Shown here piece after piece: positions 51,001 through 61,011 of a DNA stretch of 64,000 bases (its first letter is position 1; every line of letters starts with the position of its first letter). Both the position numbers and the translations under genes were made by a program. The stretch is from NCBI RefSeq assembly GCF_003386165.1, contig NZ_QRDV01000004.1, positions 144,443 to 208,442 on the forward strand. Reading direction: 5' to 3'. A model generated the notes under the pieces. That model was not told the DNA's origin and ran no database searches. It saw nothing but the letters and a program-made list of their open reading frames with translations. This DNA is from Winogradskyella eximia (lineage in GTDB: Bacteria; Bacteroidota; Bacteroidia; Flavobacteriales; Flavobacteriaceae).

Positions 51001-53750
51001 AAACTTGTGATAGGAATAAATTGTGGTACTGTATTAATATAGACGTAAAATCCAGAAATGCTATAGCAGCCTGTTGCTAAATTTTCTACTCGAGCATAAA
51101 TATATTCTGTCGACGTTGTGTAATTCTCAGGATTAGAAATTTCATTTTCCCCTTCAATAGCAAAAGTATAATCATTGTAAAAGCTAATTTCTAAGCCAGT
51201 AGTTGAGGTAGTTATTTCTGGGATTTTTGATTCTAAGTTTACTGTAGAAATACCATCGTCATTGTCATCACAGATAATTATAGGTTCTGCAGTCATTACC
51301 TCAGGAGCATCAACAATATTGACTTCTAAAGTAGAAATACCATAACATCCCGTTTGTGCATTGGTTACTCTTATATGTAATAATTGTGGATTTGAGGTAT
51401 TATAAACAAATTCCGGAAGTATATTTTCATTGTTTATAGCATCGTCTTCAGTAAGATAATATTTTATGTTTACGGCTGGTACACCTTGACTTGCAACACT
51501 GTTAAAAGTATCCATAATTAAAGTGGTATATCCGTCGCTATCCTCATCACAATAATCGATACTTTGAGGTGTTAAAATTATGGCTGGTGCAATTTGTAGA
51601 ATAACATCTATATAGTCTTCACAACCATCAATTAAAACAATAGCATATAATATAGTTCCATTATCGGTAACGTTAAAAGGAGTAAATTCATCTATGGTAT
51701 TTATAGTGTTTTCTCTGTCTTCTTCAGATTCAAAAAACGTAAATTCAAATCCATCGTAACCATTAGCTAATTGAGTCTCAACGTCATTTAAGTCGAAATT
51801 AGCAATGCCATCGTTGCTACTATCATCACATTCTGTAATAACATTTAAGGATAAACCTGTTTCAATAATATTGGAGTGCAATTCTAAATTAGAAATGGCA
51901 TAACAGCCTGTTGTAGAGTCTTCAATACGGATAAATATCATTTGAAATCCAGGTATCGTATTTTGATATTCTTCAGGATTAGCAATTAGATTTGTGTTAC
52001 TTTGAGCATCTTGGTAACTCGGGTGGAAACTTACGTCCACACCAGTAAGTCCTTGCAATACATCATCTATAATACTTGTTAAGTCAAAATTTTCAAAACC
52101 ATCATCATCTTGCTCACAAGCATTAATCCATTGTGTTTCTAAATTTATAGAAGGAGTATCTTGTACTTCAACAGAAATTGAAGTGGTTGAATAACAGCCA
52201 GTAAGTGCATTATAAACCCTAACATATAAAGTTTCGGAAGTATTTGCGTTAGAATAAGGTGAAAAAATGGGATTGACGCCTAAATCTGCTTCGGGTTGTG
52301 AATAATGATACGAGATAAATAGATTAGTGTTTCCATCGATTATTTGATCATTTGCGACTGTTAAATCTATTAATGTAAATCCATTTAAAGTTGAATCTTT
52401 ACAGACTACAATAGGATCAGGATCTACAAAATCTGGTTTTTCATTTACAATTAAGTTAAATGTTGAATATGCTAAACAGCCATTAGCTGTATCTTCTATT
52501 CGTACAAAAATAGGTTGTGGTGAACTTGTATTTTGAATGGTGCTTAAAATAGGATTGTTATTGTTTTGCGCCTCTTCATTGGTATAATGATAGCTAATGT
52601 TATAACTTGAAGGAGGTACAGAAGCCAGTACCTCATTGTTTTTAGTGGTAAGATTAAAATTCTCTATGCCATCCTCATTATCATCGCAAAAAATAAAGTC
52701 TGAAATTTGAGTTGAAGATTGTTCTGAGTTTAAAGTGATGTCTACGGTATCTTCAATAATACACGAAGTTTCATTGAGTTGTATTGTAATTTCAATTCTG
52801 TATGTACCTGAAGACTGGACTTCTAAATCAGGACTACTTTCTCCTGCTATAGGCATGTTATTTTGAAACCATTGATATGTAGCTTGCGAATTTTGAATAT
52901 TACCATTTAATGCTACAGAATCTCCGCAAGTTGTAATATCTGGACCCAAATCTACATTTGCGTTAAAACTATTTCCTTCTATAAATACTGCAGAATCAAA
53001 ATTATGATCGGTTTGATCGGCAATGACTAATTTTATTTCATAGGCTACATTGGGTTGAATTTCAGCCATAGCAGAAAGCACAACAGTACGACCATTATAA
53101 TTGGTATCTCCGAGATTATAACCTTCAAAAAACACTTCGTTTTCGGCTGCACAAAAACCTTCTATTTGGTCATGTATTGAATTGGTATTAACAGGAGTAG
53201 ATGTGCCAGGAATTACAGCTATGTTTGTATACGCGTTAGAAGAGCCAGCTTCTCGAATTAAAAATGCAAATCCATCGGAATAAAAGCAAGGAAATTCTTG
53301 TTGATATTCTTCGGAAGCCAATATATAGTTGAATTGTATTCTATTCGCAACAGATACAAAGTTAAATTGAATAGATGTAGCATTTAGTGTTTGGTCAATA
53401 CCTAAAGCATTTTCTAAATCGAGATCAGTTCCCCAAGACTCATCACCTTCGTTTAGAGGACTTGTATTTAAAATGTTTCCAGCAGAATTAATATTTCCGG
53501 TGGTAATGGCTATGCCATCTTCAAACGGAAAATTAGAATTTCCGCGCTCAAAATATCCAAAACTATTGAATCCATTTAAATTACCATTTACGCTTGAAGA
53601 TATGTTTGAAATTTCTACACAATTCTGACCTAAATTTTGCTGAATAAGTTGTTCTAACGATAAAGTATCGTCTGTAGTTATTTGTTGTGCAGAAGCATAA
53701 TAAATACTTATTAGGGTAATAACGAGGGAAAATATATATTTTAATCTCAC
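48084..53750 (-). CDS. Giant T9SS type B cargo with 14 CD modules (1888 residues)
   Basis: Translation starts at a GTG (53750) in front of a signal peptide (YIFSLVITLISIYYASAQ). Residues about 25-275 are a choice-of-anchor L domain, then an Ig-like segment. From about residue 355 to 1660, 14 tandem modules of about 85-96 residues begin with Cys-Asp/Glu and an acidic loop (CDDNEDGIENFNL, CEQDDDGFENFDL, CDDDFDGFFNFEL). They continue VSYxxTxxDA and NPQTVYIKV, and close with a second Cys (TGCY). Modules 9-11 and 12-14 are a duplicated block of 837 bp. A final Ig-like part and a T9SS type B domain end in GHFALRR. The two cysteines per module probably pair, and the acidic loops may bind calcium. 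Confidence 0.88.
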   Translation of the reverse strand: MRLKYIFSLVITLISIYYASAQQITTDDTLSLEQLIQQNLGQNCVEISNISSSVNGNLNGFNSFGYFERGNSNFPFEDGIAITTGNINSAGNILNTSPLNEGDESWGTDLDLENALGIDQTLNATSIQFNFVSVANRIQFNYILASEEYQQEFPCFYSDGFAFLIREAGSSNAYTNIAVIPGTSTPVNTNSIHDQIEGFCAAENEVFFEGYNLGDTNYNGRTVVLSAMAEIQPNVAYEIKLVIADQTDHNFDSAVFIEGNSFNANVDLGPDITTCGDSVALNGNIQNSQATYQWFQNNMPIAGESSPDLEVQSSGTYRIEITIQLNETSCIIEDTVDITLNSEQSSTQISDFIFCDDNEDGIENFNLTTKNNEVLASVPPSSYNISYHYTNEEAQNNNNPILSTIQNTSSPQPIFVRIEDTANGCLAYSTFNLIVNEKPDFVDPDPIVVCKDSTLNGFTLIDLTVANDQIIDGNTNLFISYHYSQPEADLGVNPIFSPYSNANTSETLYVRVYNALTGCYSTTSISVEVQDTPSINLETQWINACEQDDDGFENFDLTSIIDDVLQGLTGVDVSFHPSYQDAQSNTNLIANPEEYQNTIPGFQMIFIRIEDSTTGCYAISNLELHSNIIETGLSLNVITECDDSSNDGIANFDLNDVETQLANGYDGFEFTFFESEEDRENTINTIDEFTPFNVTDNGTILYAIVLIDGCEDYIDVILQIAPAIILTPQSIDYCDEDSDGYTTLIMDTFNSVASQGVPAVNIKYYLTEDDAINNENILPEFVYNTSNPQLLHIRVTNAQTGCYGISTLEVNIVDAPEVMTAEPIIICDDNDDGISTVNLESKIPEITTSTTGLEISFYNDYTFAIEGENEISNPENYTTSTEYIYARVENLATGCYSISGFYVYINTVPQFIPITSFLNCEADISGVADFYFYLKDAEILNGQPDKQVLYYETEADAIAGNNSIDKYSIYQNTSTPQTIYVRVENYTDPSCFDTSSFELVVGSIPIFNPATSIFVCDDISNDGVVTVDLNETITQMVAGSPESLDITFHNSEFDASNNLNPVPLIYSNTTNPQTLFARVDNNNYCKGISAFEINVISAPIVNPSIPLESCDDNYDGFLTWDLSLSEEDILDVRQDNIVVSYFETTEDLEADTNPILNPENYTNITNPQTVYIKVNNTISNCFVIVPLDIIVNLPPIFNDIAIYNICENPNKSFNLLEIESTLINTETQAVLSYFATHSNAEINIDPLDPNYTYQTINDTLYVRITDPNTGCYVIHDFILQVNPLPIANQPNAIESCDDDSNDGLANFNLESQTNTVLGMQNSNDFTVTYHLNITDAEINENPIFSDHVGFNGQLIHVRIEDNETGCFSLTNFTLIINPHPNSPLPLFECDTNYDAITPFNLTTAEADLFTTVNPNNTISYFETLDDLQIDSNPILNPANYSNISNPQTVFIKVDNSVANCFTYVPLQLYVNLPPATHVINAFDICENDTNSFDLTTINEVISDNHFNVLFNYFASEADAISNDNILDTNYTYTSTSTIIYVRIEFSTTHCYFIFPFELRVNPIPIANQPSNLTTCDDDFDGFFNFELNQQTAVILGNQNANNFSVSYYNTTLDANEDTNPINDVSYSGFNNEIIIARIENNTTGCYNLTNFSLIVNRKPFVAIPDQVVCIDNLPLVVSAETSYDSDTYLWSTNQISSEIEITEIGSYWVTVTSEFDCTTTSTFNVTESQSANIELVETVDFSDPNNIIITISNVTGNYNYILDDGDPQESNIFENVALGYHTITIIDLNGCADVTKDVVVVDAPQFFTPNGDAINPTWHIVGIETLPGSVVYIFNRYGKLITQLGSSTQGWDGTYNGYNMPASDYWFLAEIKQGNVAFEVRGHFALRR
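48780..52690 (-). repeat. Tandem CD-module array, 14 units
   Basis: The protein-level repeat of about 255-290 bp per unit spans this part of the gene. Units start at the codons for Cys-Asp (or Cys-Glu, Cys-Lys). DNA identity between ordinary units is low, whereas the block of units 9-11 (Cys codon at 50423) and the block of units 12-14 (Cys codon at 49586) are exactly 837 bp apart. Confidence 0.85.
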
Positions 53751-53817
53751 TGCTTTGTATAGGGAAATAAGCGCAGGTTAATTAATATTGAAGCAATTTA
53801 GGAGAATAAAAAGTAAT

Positions 53818-53845
53818 AAAAAATCCCCAATAAAGGGGATTTTTA
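53818..53845. terminator. Terminator between the two giant cargo genes
   Basis: A 10-bp stem (aaaaatcccc at 53819-53828 with ggggattttt at 53835-53844) and 6-base loop is 46 bp after the stop of the 1613-residue gene, with T runs on both strands. It should separate the two giants transcriptionally. Confidence 0.9.
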
Positions 53846-53890
53846 AGATAAGTTACTTATTTAATTGGATGAATAGTAAATCGTTGAGGT

Positions 53891-56800
53891 TTATCGTTTC
53901 AAAGTGAAATGTCCTTTTACTTGAAATGCAATTGAACCACGTTGTACATCTGCAACGTACCAGTAATCGCTAGTAGGCATTTTTTCGCCATTATAAATAC
54001 CATTCCAACCAGGAGTGTTTTCACTTAGTTGTGTCATAAGTTTACCATAGCGATTAAAAACGTTAATAATAGTGCCAGGTAATGTTTCTATACCAACAAT
54101 ATGCCATGTATCATTTGTGCCATCATTGTTTGGTGTAAAGAATTTAGGAATATCTACAACTAATACTTCTTTAGTTTCGTTTGCACAGCCATTTAAATCT
54201 ATAATTGTTACGGTATGGTAACCCATAGGTACATTATCAAATACATTAGATTCTTGTGCTTCTAAATCATCTAGTTGGTAAAGGTAATTTCCTATTCCAC
54301 TAATAGTTACTGTAATATTGTTAGGGTCTGAAAAATCAACAATTTCAGTTGTTTCTATAGTTGCAGATTCCGATTCTGAAACACCAAAGTTATGTGTGTT
54401 TACACATCCAAATTCTGAGGTAACTTCAACCCAATAACTGCCAACGTCTGTAATTTCAATTTCTGGACTTATTTCTCCAGTAGACCATAAATAGGTGTCA
54501 TTAGGGTTATTTGTATTAGCTGATACCAATAATGGTGTATTTCCTAAACATATGACCTGGTTACCAATATCTATAATTGGAAGAGGGTTTACAATGGTCG
54601 AAAATTGTGTGATACTGTAACAGCCTGTATTATTGTTTTCTACTCTTGCAAAAATCACTTCACCATCATAAGCGAAATAATCAGTATTTATAGCATAATC
54701 ATTGTCATTGGCTTGAAGCATGGTGTTATGATACGTTACGGTATATAAACTTGGGTTTTGGCCACCTAGAATACTTGAGTTTTGCTGTGTTAAGTCGAAC
54801 TCTAAGATACCGTCAAAATCGTCATCACATGCCATTAAATTAGCAGGTTGATTCGCTATTGGTAAAGGTTCAACCTTTAAATTAAACTGATAATAAGTAG
54901 AACAATGTGTGGTGCTAAATTCGGTTCTTACAAACAACATATCAAAATCTGATTGATATGCGTAATTAGTGTCTATAGCATTTGTATTGGCTATGGCATC
55001 TGCCTCATTTGTGAAATAACTAAATAAAACATTAAAATTAACATCAACAGCTATTTCATTGATTTCTGTTAAATCGACAGTGTTAGTATCGCTAGCACAT
55101 ACCGTATAAGTTTCAAAATCATTAATAAAAGGAGGTTGATTTACGATCAATTGTATTGGTAAAGCAACATAACAGTTAGAAATTGTATTAGTTACTTTCA
55201 TGTAAACCGTTTGAGGGTTAGATGTATTAGTATAACTGTTTGGGTTTGTTATTTCATTCGCATTTGCTTCAGAATCTTCATAACTTTCAAAGTAGCTAAT
55301 TTCAAGATCTTCTTGTCTTACATCTAAAATATTTTCTTCTGCATCTGTTAAATCAAATACAAGCGATCCGTCAGTATCATCATCACATTCTATTAATGGA
55401 TCAGCAGGCGCAACGTTTGGTGTACTAATTACATTAACAACAAATGATGTAATAGACTGACAAATGGTGCCATTATCAATTTGTACATAAATCTGTTGTG
55501 GATTTACTGTATTAGCAAATTGTAAAGGAATTTCATTAGTGTTATTTATAGCATCGTCTTCAGATGTAAAGAATTTTACAGTCTGTATATCTGGAATTCC
55601 AGCAGATACTTCTTCAATTTTACTAGTGAAATCATGCATTACGGAACCATCAACAACACTGTCGTCACAAACAAACCAATCGGTTGGTTCATTATATATT
55701 GGGTTTGTACCTACTTCAATAGTAAAAGAAGAGGTTTCATAACAAGATTCGTCAGTGATATTATCAATTCTTACATAGATTTGTTGTGGATTACTAATGT
55801 TTTCATAGATGCTTGTTTTATCAATAGCATTCGTTTTATTATCAGCATCCGTTTGGTTAAGGTAATAAGAAACTTCCTTACCAGTTTGTCCGCTTAAGGC
55901 TTCTGTATCCTTATTTTCAAAAATGAATTCTCCAATACCATCTGAATTGTCTTCACAAAAATTAAGCTCATTTACATAATTAGATAAATCACCTACAAAC
56001 GGTAAGGTGTTTACAATAATGTCTAGTTCTTCAATTGCGTAACAACCTGTATTAGTGTTTTCAACACGCATGTAAACGATTTCAGTTTGAGCTGCGTAAT
56101 TAGAAATATTACCAATTGGATTCTCGTTTAATTCAGCATCGTTTAAACTATTATGAAAAGTAACAGAACGGTTTGGCGTTGCTAAAATTGAATTTGGTAT
56201 ACTATGGTTTAAATTAATTGGAGAAAAACCATCTCTATCTGCATCACAAATAATAATATCTAAAGGTTTTTCACTCTCTGGTGCAGGTAAAACTGTAACT
56301 TCAAAGGAATTATAATCAAAACATCCTGTTTGTGCAAATGTAATTCTTGGGTATAGTGTAAAAGGATTCGTTAGGTTGGTATATATATTAGGTAAGGCAT
56401 TAGTATTATCTATAGCATCTTGCTCCGTTAAAAAATACTTTACGTTGAACCCAGTTTCTCCATTGGTTACATCTCCATCTAATGTAGATAAATCTGTAGC
56501 TGTAAACCCATCTTGATCTTCATCACAAACTATGAGGCTAACAACAGATTCAAATTCTATAACCGGAAATAATATTAAATCAAACTCGGCTACATCAAAA
56601 CAAGTAGGACTTTCTAAAGTGATGTATATGGTTTGAGGATTACTTTGTGAGTTATAAGGTAAAGCTTTATTAATAGGGTTTGTTTGATTGTCTCTGTCGT
56701 TTTCACTTTCGTAAAACTCTACTTCAATATCTTCTAACTCATGAACTATGCCTGCCTCGATATCATTAAAATCAAACTCTTCTGAATTATCATCTCCAAT

Positions 56801-58732
56801 ATCACATACTGTAACATCTTCAATAATTGTAGCAGTCAATAGTAAATTGGTATGGAGTTCAATTGGAGTAGTAGAAGCACAACCAGAGGTTCCATTTTCT
56901 ACTCTGATATATATAGTTTGTTGTTCACTAATAATATTTCCATAATTTGTTTCATCCGCTATAGGGTTTGCGCCTGATACGGCTTCATCTATAGATGTAT
57001 GGAAACTTACATTGACACCAGTTAATCCATTTAATACTTCTGGAATAATAGATGATAAATCAAAATTAGCATAACCATTATGGTCAGTGTCACAGGCATC
57101 TATATAATGAGGATCCATATTAATTACAGGACTTTCTATAACACTTAAGTTTAAACTTGTTGTACTAATACAGCCTGTTTCTGGGTTTTGAACGCTTACA
57201 TACAACTGTTCGGTTGAATTTGTGTTTGTATAAGGCATCGTGAAAGCATTAACACCAGCCGCAGCATCACTAGCAGAACTATGATAAGTAACTACAAGGT
57301 TGGTTTGACTAAGCGTAATCTCGTTATCTTTTAATGCGTTTAAATCCATTGCAGTACTTCCGTCTGCTGTTTGGTCATCACAAACTACTAATGATGTAGG
57401 GTTTGTAATTATTGGTAAACTATTTACTATTAAGTTGAATGTAGAAAATGCTAAACAACCATTAACAGTATCTTCAATTCTTACATAAATAGCTTGTGGG
57501 TTTCCTGTATTTTGAATTGCACTCGTTATGGCATTACTATTACTAATAGCATCTGCATTAGAATAATGATAAGAAATGGCATAACTAGATGATGGCACTG
57601 AAGCAAGAACTTCAGCATCTTTTGTAGATAAATCAAACATTTCAAGACCGTCACCACTTAGATCATCACAAAGTTGAAAATCTGTAATAGGATCTGAAGT
57701 TTGCGTTGAACTTAAAGTAATATTAATGTCATCTTCTATAACACAAGAGCTACCAGCAAGTGGTAAAGTAATTTCAACACGATAATTTCCAGATACAGCA
57801 GCTGTTAATGTAGATTGGTTTTCGGAAGGAATTAAAACGTCATTTAAAAACCAAGAATAAGTAGCATTTGTGTTTTCTATGTTTCCATCTAATACAGTAC
57901 TACTAGCACAAGTTGTAAAATCTTCACCTAAATCTACAGAAGCATCAAAACTGTTACCTTCTATAAAAACGGCAGAATCATAATTCTTATCAGTTTGATC
58001 TGCAATAACCAATTTAATTTGGTATTGTACATTAGGTTGAATTGTAGCTGTAGCAGATAGTACAGTAGTTCTTCCATTATAATTAGTATCTCCTACATTA
58101 TAACCTTCAAAGTATTCTTCGTTTGAAGCAGCACAGAACCCAACAATATCATCGTGTACTGTATTTGTATTTACAGGAGTGGTTGTTCCAGGGATTAAAG
58201 CAATGTTAACATAAGGATCAGTTGTCCCTGCTTCTCTAATTAAAAAAGCAAAACCATCTGAATATTCACATGGAAAATTACCAAAATATTCTTCTGAAGC
58301 TAATATATAATTAAATTGTATTTGATTAGAAATTGAAGCAAATTCAAATTCGATAGAAGTCGCATTAACAGTTCCTGAAATACCTAAAGCAGTTTCAAGA
58401 TCACTATCTGTTAACCAAGTAGCATCTCCTTCGTTTAAGATGGTGTTGTTTTGTCCATTACCTGCCGATGTGGCATTACCTGTGGTTAAAACAATTCCAT
58501 TTTCGAAAGGGAAATTTGAAGCAGCACGTTCAAAATATCCAAAACTTCCAATACCAATGGAAGATCCGTTTGAAGGTGAAGAAATGTTTGAGACTTCTAC
58601 ACAACCTTGAATAAGTGTGTTTTGAATTAAGTCTTGTGGTGAAACTGAATTATCTACAGTAACTTGTTGAGCATAAGAAATACTACAAATTAGGCCAATA
58701 AATAAGCAGAGGGAGCGGTTGAAATAAGTCAT
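53891..58732 (-). CDS. Giant T9SS type B cargo with 11 CD modules (1613 residues)
   Basis: A paralogue of the 1888-residue protein in the same order: signal peptide (LCLFIGLICSISYAQ), choice-of-anchor L domain (about 22-270, YILASEEYFGNFPCEYSDGFAFLIREAG), Ig-like segment, 11 CD modules (from CDDLSGDGLEMFDL to CDDDFDGILEFDL), an Ig-like part and a T9SS type B domain ending GHFTLKR. Modules align one to one with modules 1-11 of the paralogue. Module 4 (CDIGDDNSEEFDF) and module 10 (CASDTNTVDL) have lost the canonical DxDxDG spacing. Predicted role: extended cell-surface or secreted adhesin. Confidence 0.88.
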   Translation of the reverse strand: MTYFNRSLCLFIGLICSISYAQQVTVDNSVSPQDLIQNTLIQGCVEVSNISSPSNGSSIGIGSFGYFERAASNFPFENGIVLTTGNATSAGNGQNNTILNEGDATWLTDSDLETALGISGTVNATSIEFEFASISNQIQFNYILASEEYFGNFPCEYSDGFAFLIREAGTTDPYVNIALIPGTTTPVNTNTVHDDIVGFCAASNEEYFEGYNVGDTNYNGRTTVLSATATIQPNVQYQIKLVIADQTDKNYDSAVFIEGNSFDASVDLGEDFTTCASSTVLDGNIENTNATYSWFLNDVLIPSENQSTLTAAVSGNYRVEITLPLAGSSCVIEDDINITLSSTQTSDPITDFQLCDDLSGDGLEMFDLSTKDAEVLASVPSSSYAISYHYSNADAISNSNAITSAIQNTGNPQAIYVRIEDTVNGCLAFSTFNLIVNSLPIITNPTSLVVCDDQTADGSTAMDLNALKDNEITLSQTNLVVTYHSSASDAAAGVNAFTMPYTNTNSTEQLYVSVQNPETGCISTTSLNLSVIESPVINMDPHYIDACDTDHNGYANFDLSSIIPEVLNGLTGVNVSFHTSIDEAVSGANPIADETNYGNIISEQQTIYIRVENGTSGCASTTPIELHTNLLLTATIIEDVTVCDIGDDNSEEFDFNDIEAGIVHELEDIEVEFYESENDRDNQTNPINKALPYNSQSNPQTIYITLESPTCFDVAEFDLILFPVIEFESVVSLIVCDEDQDGFTATDLSTLDGDVTNGETGFNVKYFLTEQDAIDNTNALPNIYTNLTNPFTLYPRITFAQTGCFDYNSFEVTVLPAPESEKPLDIIICDADRDGFSPINLNHSIPNSILATPNRSVTFHNSLNDAELNENPIGNISNYAAQTEIVYMRVENTNTGCYAIEELDIIVNTLPFVGDLSNYVNELNFCEDNSDGIGEFIFENKDTEALSGQTGKEVSYYLNQTDADNKTNAIDKTSIYENISNPQQIYVRIDNITDESCYETSSFTIEVGTNPIYNEPTDWFVCDDSVVDGSVMHDFTSKIEEVSAGIPDIQTVKFFTSEDDAINNTNEIPLQFANTVNPQQIYVQIDNGTICQSITSFVVNVISTPNVAPADPLIECDDDTDGSLVFDLTDAEENILDVRQEDLEISYFESYEDSEANANEITNPNSYTNTSNPQTVYMKVTNTISNCYVALPIQLIVNQPPFINDFETYTVCASDTNTVDLTEINEIAVDVNFNVLFSYFTNEADAIANTNAIDTNYAYQSDFDMLFVRTEFSTTHCSTYYQFNLKVEPLPIANQPANLMACDDDFDGILEFDLTQQNSSILGGQNPSLYTVTYHNTMLQANDNDYAINTDYFAYDGEVIFARVENNNTGCYSITQFSTIVNPLPIIDIGNQVICLGNTPLLVSANTNNPNDTYLWSTGEISPEIEITDVGSYWVEVTSEFGCVNTHNFGVSESESATIETTEIVDFSDPNNITVTISGIGNYLYQLDDLEAQESNVFDNVPMGYHTVTIIDLNGCANETKEVLVVDIPKFFTPNNDGTNDTWHIVGIETLPGTIINVFNRYGKLMTQLSENTPGWNGIYNGEKMPTSDYWYVADVQRGSIAFQVKGHFTLKR
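54590..57680 (-). repeat. Tandem CD-module array, 11 units
   Basis: Units of about 270-290 bp begin at Cys-Asp codons, from CDDLSGDG near 57674 to CDDDFDG near 54830. Single-copy counterparts of all blocks duplicated in the 1888-residue gene are present once. Confidence 0.83.
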
Positions 58733-58807
58733 TTAGTTTCGGTTAAGTTAAAAAGCTGTAGTGTAGGGTAGATTTGGGGCTAACGCACACACGTACTTTA
58801 ATATGGG

Positions 58808-58840
58808 CGAAATGTAGAATTAAAAAGGATGAAATACAAA
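58808..58840 (-). promoter_or_regulatory. Promoter of the 1613-residue cargo gene
   Basis: Read on the minus strand, TTTG (58840-58837), a 20-bp spacer and TACATTTC (58816-58809) give a promoter with one mismatch in the last base of the -7 box. It would leave a leader of about 70 bases. Confidence 0.5.
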
Positions 58841-58899
58841 AAAATACGCTGAAATGCACAAAAAATTAACATTTTGTAGCCAAAAATGCAGTTTTGTTT

Positions 58900-58928
58900 A
58901 AAAAAGACCCCGAAAACGAGGTCTTTCT
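58900..58928 (-). terminator. Terminator downstream of the 593-residue cargo gene
   Basis: A stem of 7 bp plus an inner 3 bp with one G-U pair (aaagacc at 58903-58909 with ggtcttt at 58920-58926, TTTT loop on the minus strand) leads into a T run on the minus strand. It lies about 265 bp past the stop at 59192. Confidence 0.85.
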
Positions 58929-59191
58929 TCCCAAATTGAATTAAAAAATTTCTAAACTTATGTTATAGAAATAGCTTAATCTGAAAAACGATATGATCCG
59001 TTTATATCAACAAAATCTATATGATAGATTTCTGATTTAAGTAAAATTTTATTTAGAGGGATGTTTTAAAAAGAGGGAATTAACAAGGAAACTTTGTTAA
59101 CGGTTATAAAACTAAAGGATGTATTGGACAATAGCAAAAAAATAAGATGAATGGTCTAAAACTTTAACGTTTTTAAGAAATTTTGATGACT

Positions 59192-60973
59192 CTAATAATT
59201 CACGTAAACCCAACCCATGAAAGGCTGATAATTTGAATCGTTTAAGTTTAGGATATAGTAATAGGTACCAACAGGAACTTTATTTCCCTTATTATCAAGA
59301 CCTCTATTTATTTTGCCTTCCCATGGCGTATCATTATTACCTTCAAAAATAAGGACTCCGTAGCGGTTATAAATTTGTAACTCGTGTTTTATGAATATAT
59401 CGTATAAACCTTGGATGTTAAACCAATCGTTTTTAGTATCGCTATTGGGTGAAAAACCTTGAGGAATTGTAGGTGGACAATTTTCAACAATTAAATTAAA
59501 TTGAAAAACCTCATAACAAGGAGGACTTAAAAGCCTCATATAAATAGTTTCAGGATTTGACACATTATTATAATTCGTTGGTATGAGTATAGGACTATAT
59601 TCATTTTCTAAATCTTCTAACGAATGATAGAATGCAACATCCTCATCATCGTAGTTTATAGGCTCTAGCGCATCAAATAAATTAAATGTTGAGGTTTCAA
59701 AGCCTACATTACAGCCAATAATACTAGGTAATGTTGTTATTTCAGGAATAAGAAGTAGTTCAATATCCGTAAACGTTGTATTGTTATTCTCGTTTGTTTC
59801 TGTTACAATTCCGTTCATAGAGCCATCGTCATCTACAATAGCCAACAAGTTAACCAAAGGATTTGTGCTTATTGGTAAATTGAGTACAATAGAATTGCTT
59901 TCACTATTATTAATGTTAATTGGATTTATGGTTTCACTTGAACCAACAAATAGTCCGTCACTATAAAATGAAATCGGAGTATTTGCAGGTAATATGTCAG
60001 TACTATTAAAGTTGTTAACGGTATAAAACACTTCAATATTAAAATCATTACAATACACCAAATAATCATTAATTTCTATGGTAGCATCTGGTAACTGACT
60101 ATTTAAAACTGTGATGACATTATTTATCATTACAAAGTCTTGACCAGAGGTTAGGGCAATGGTTGCCGAGGTATCTCCAATTTGTATATTATCTTGAATA
60201 TTATAAACATCAATATCCATATTATACAAATCTGTGGCTCCTGTAAAAGAATTAGTGCCATTAAAAGCATTATTTGCAGGATTTAATGGAAAATTACTAA
60301 TAACATTTCCATTAATAGTTAATTGCTCGTTCACGGCTATGGATCGATCACCTTCCCATGCTACGAAACCAATTTTGGCATTTTCGTTATCGAGTACATT
60401 AAGATTATCAAGTGTAATACTTAAAAAATCAGGAACACTTTGCAGTCCGTCATATACATTAAGCTGATTTAGAGGTAAGCTGTTGTCTTCATAAATAATT
60501 GTTATCGCCCAACCACCAAAATTAGTTCCAGTAGAACAATAAGGTACAATGGTCGTTGTTAAATCAAAATCTGAAATTGTATAAGTCGTATTTCCTTGTG
60601 CTGTTATAATATCAGTAACATCTGCAAACGCAGCAAAAAACACACGAGTAGTATCTAATGCGTCACTAAATGTACGGTCAGCAGTTATGGGTATTCCATT
60701 TAATGCAATATCTAAATCTCCATTTCCAGAACCTGCCCAATACAAATATGCTGCAATTACATTTTGATTAGCGTTTAGAGTTAAATTGGCATTAGACGAT
60801 GTTAAAATTGCACAAGGAGCAGAAATCCCATTTTCTACAGTATTTAAAGTGTTACCAATAGCCGTATAATCATATCTACCATTAAATTGCTGAAACAAAG
60901 AAATATCTTGAGCAATTGCAGGCATTGCCATACCAAATATGAGACTACTTAATATGTAAAATACTTTTTTCAA
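59192..60973 (-). CDS. T9SS type B cargo with one CD module (593 residues)
   Basis: The start is a TTG (60973); no in-frame ATG lies upstream before the previous gene, and the TTG puts a good signal peptide at the N-terminus (FYILSSLIFGMAMPAIAQ). Residues about 30-270 form a beta-rich module resembling DUF3344-type secreted domains (LYWAGSGN, FAAFADVTDII, GWAITIIYED); this is tentative. A CARDB-like Ig segment follows (about 290-410), then one CD-like module (GCNVGFETSTFNLFDAL to PCYEVFQFNLIV). The T9SS type B end is of the IPQGFSPN/GWVYVNY subtype, close to the 687-residue protein and unlike the neighbouring GHFTLKR type. Predicted cell-surface or secreted. Confidence 0.8.
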   Translation of the reverse strand: MKKVFYILSSLIFGMAMPAIAQDISLFQQFNGRYDYTAIGNTLNTVENGISAPCAILTSSNANLTLNANQNVIAAYLYWAGSGNGDLDIALNGIPITADRTFSDALDTTRVFFAAFADVTDIITAQGNTTYTISDFDLTTTIVPYCSTGTNFGGWAITIIYEDNSLPLNQLNVYDGLQSVPDFLSITLDNLNVLDNENAKIGFVAWEGDRSIAVNEQLTINGNVISNFPLNPANNAFNGTNSFTGATDLYNMDIDVYNIQDNIQIGDTSATIALTSGQDFVMINNVITVLNSQLPDATIEINDYLVYCNDFNIEVFYTVNNFNSTDILPANTPISFYSDGLFVGSSETINPININNSESNSIVLNLPISTNPLVNLLAIVDDDGSMNGIVTETNENNNTTFTDIELLLIPEITTLPSIIGCNVGFETSTFNLFDALEPINYDDEDVAFYHSLEDLENEYSPILIPTNYNNVSNPETIYMRLLSPPCYEVFQFNLIVENCPPTIPQGFSPNSDTKNDWFNIQGLYDIFIKHELQIYNRYGVLIFEGNNDTPWEGKINRGLDNKGNKVPVGTYYYILNLNDSNYQPFMGWVYVNY

Positions 60974-61011
60974 AATTTTTGGTTGGCATTACTAAATTAC
61001 AATATTTAAAA

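Larger units (their letters stand above)
58733..59191 (-). other. 459-bp spacer inside the cargo cluster
   Basis: This is the longest gap in the leftward cargo cluster and holds no gene. It contains the terminator of the upstream gene (58900-58928), a promoter for the 1613-residue gene (58808-58840) and a small palindrome (aaatct/agattt near 59009-59027). It thus splits the cluster into two units. Confidence 0.65.

Noticed and set aside
48780..57680. CRISPR-like array
   Set aside because: The repeats are protein modules of about 280 bp with low DNA identity, in open reading frame throughout.
58900..58930. Small regulatory RNA in the cargo spacer
   Set aside because: The hairpin with a minus-strand T run is fully explained as the terminator of the 593-residue gene.
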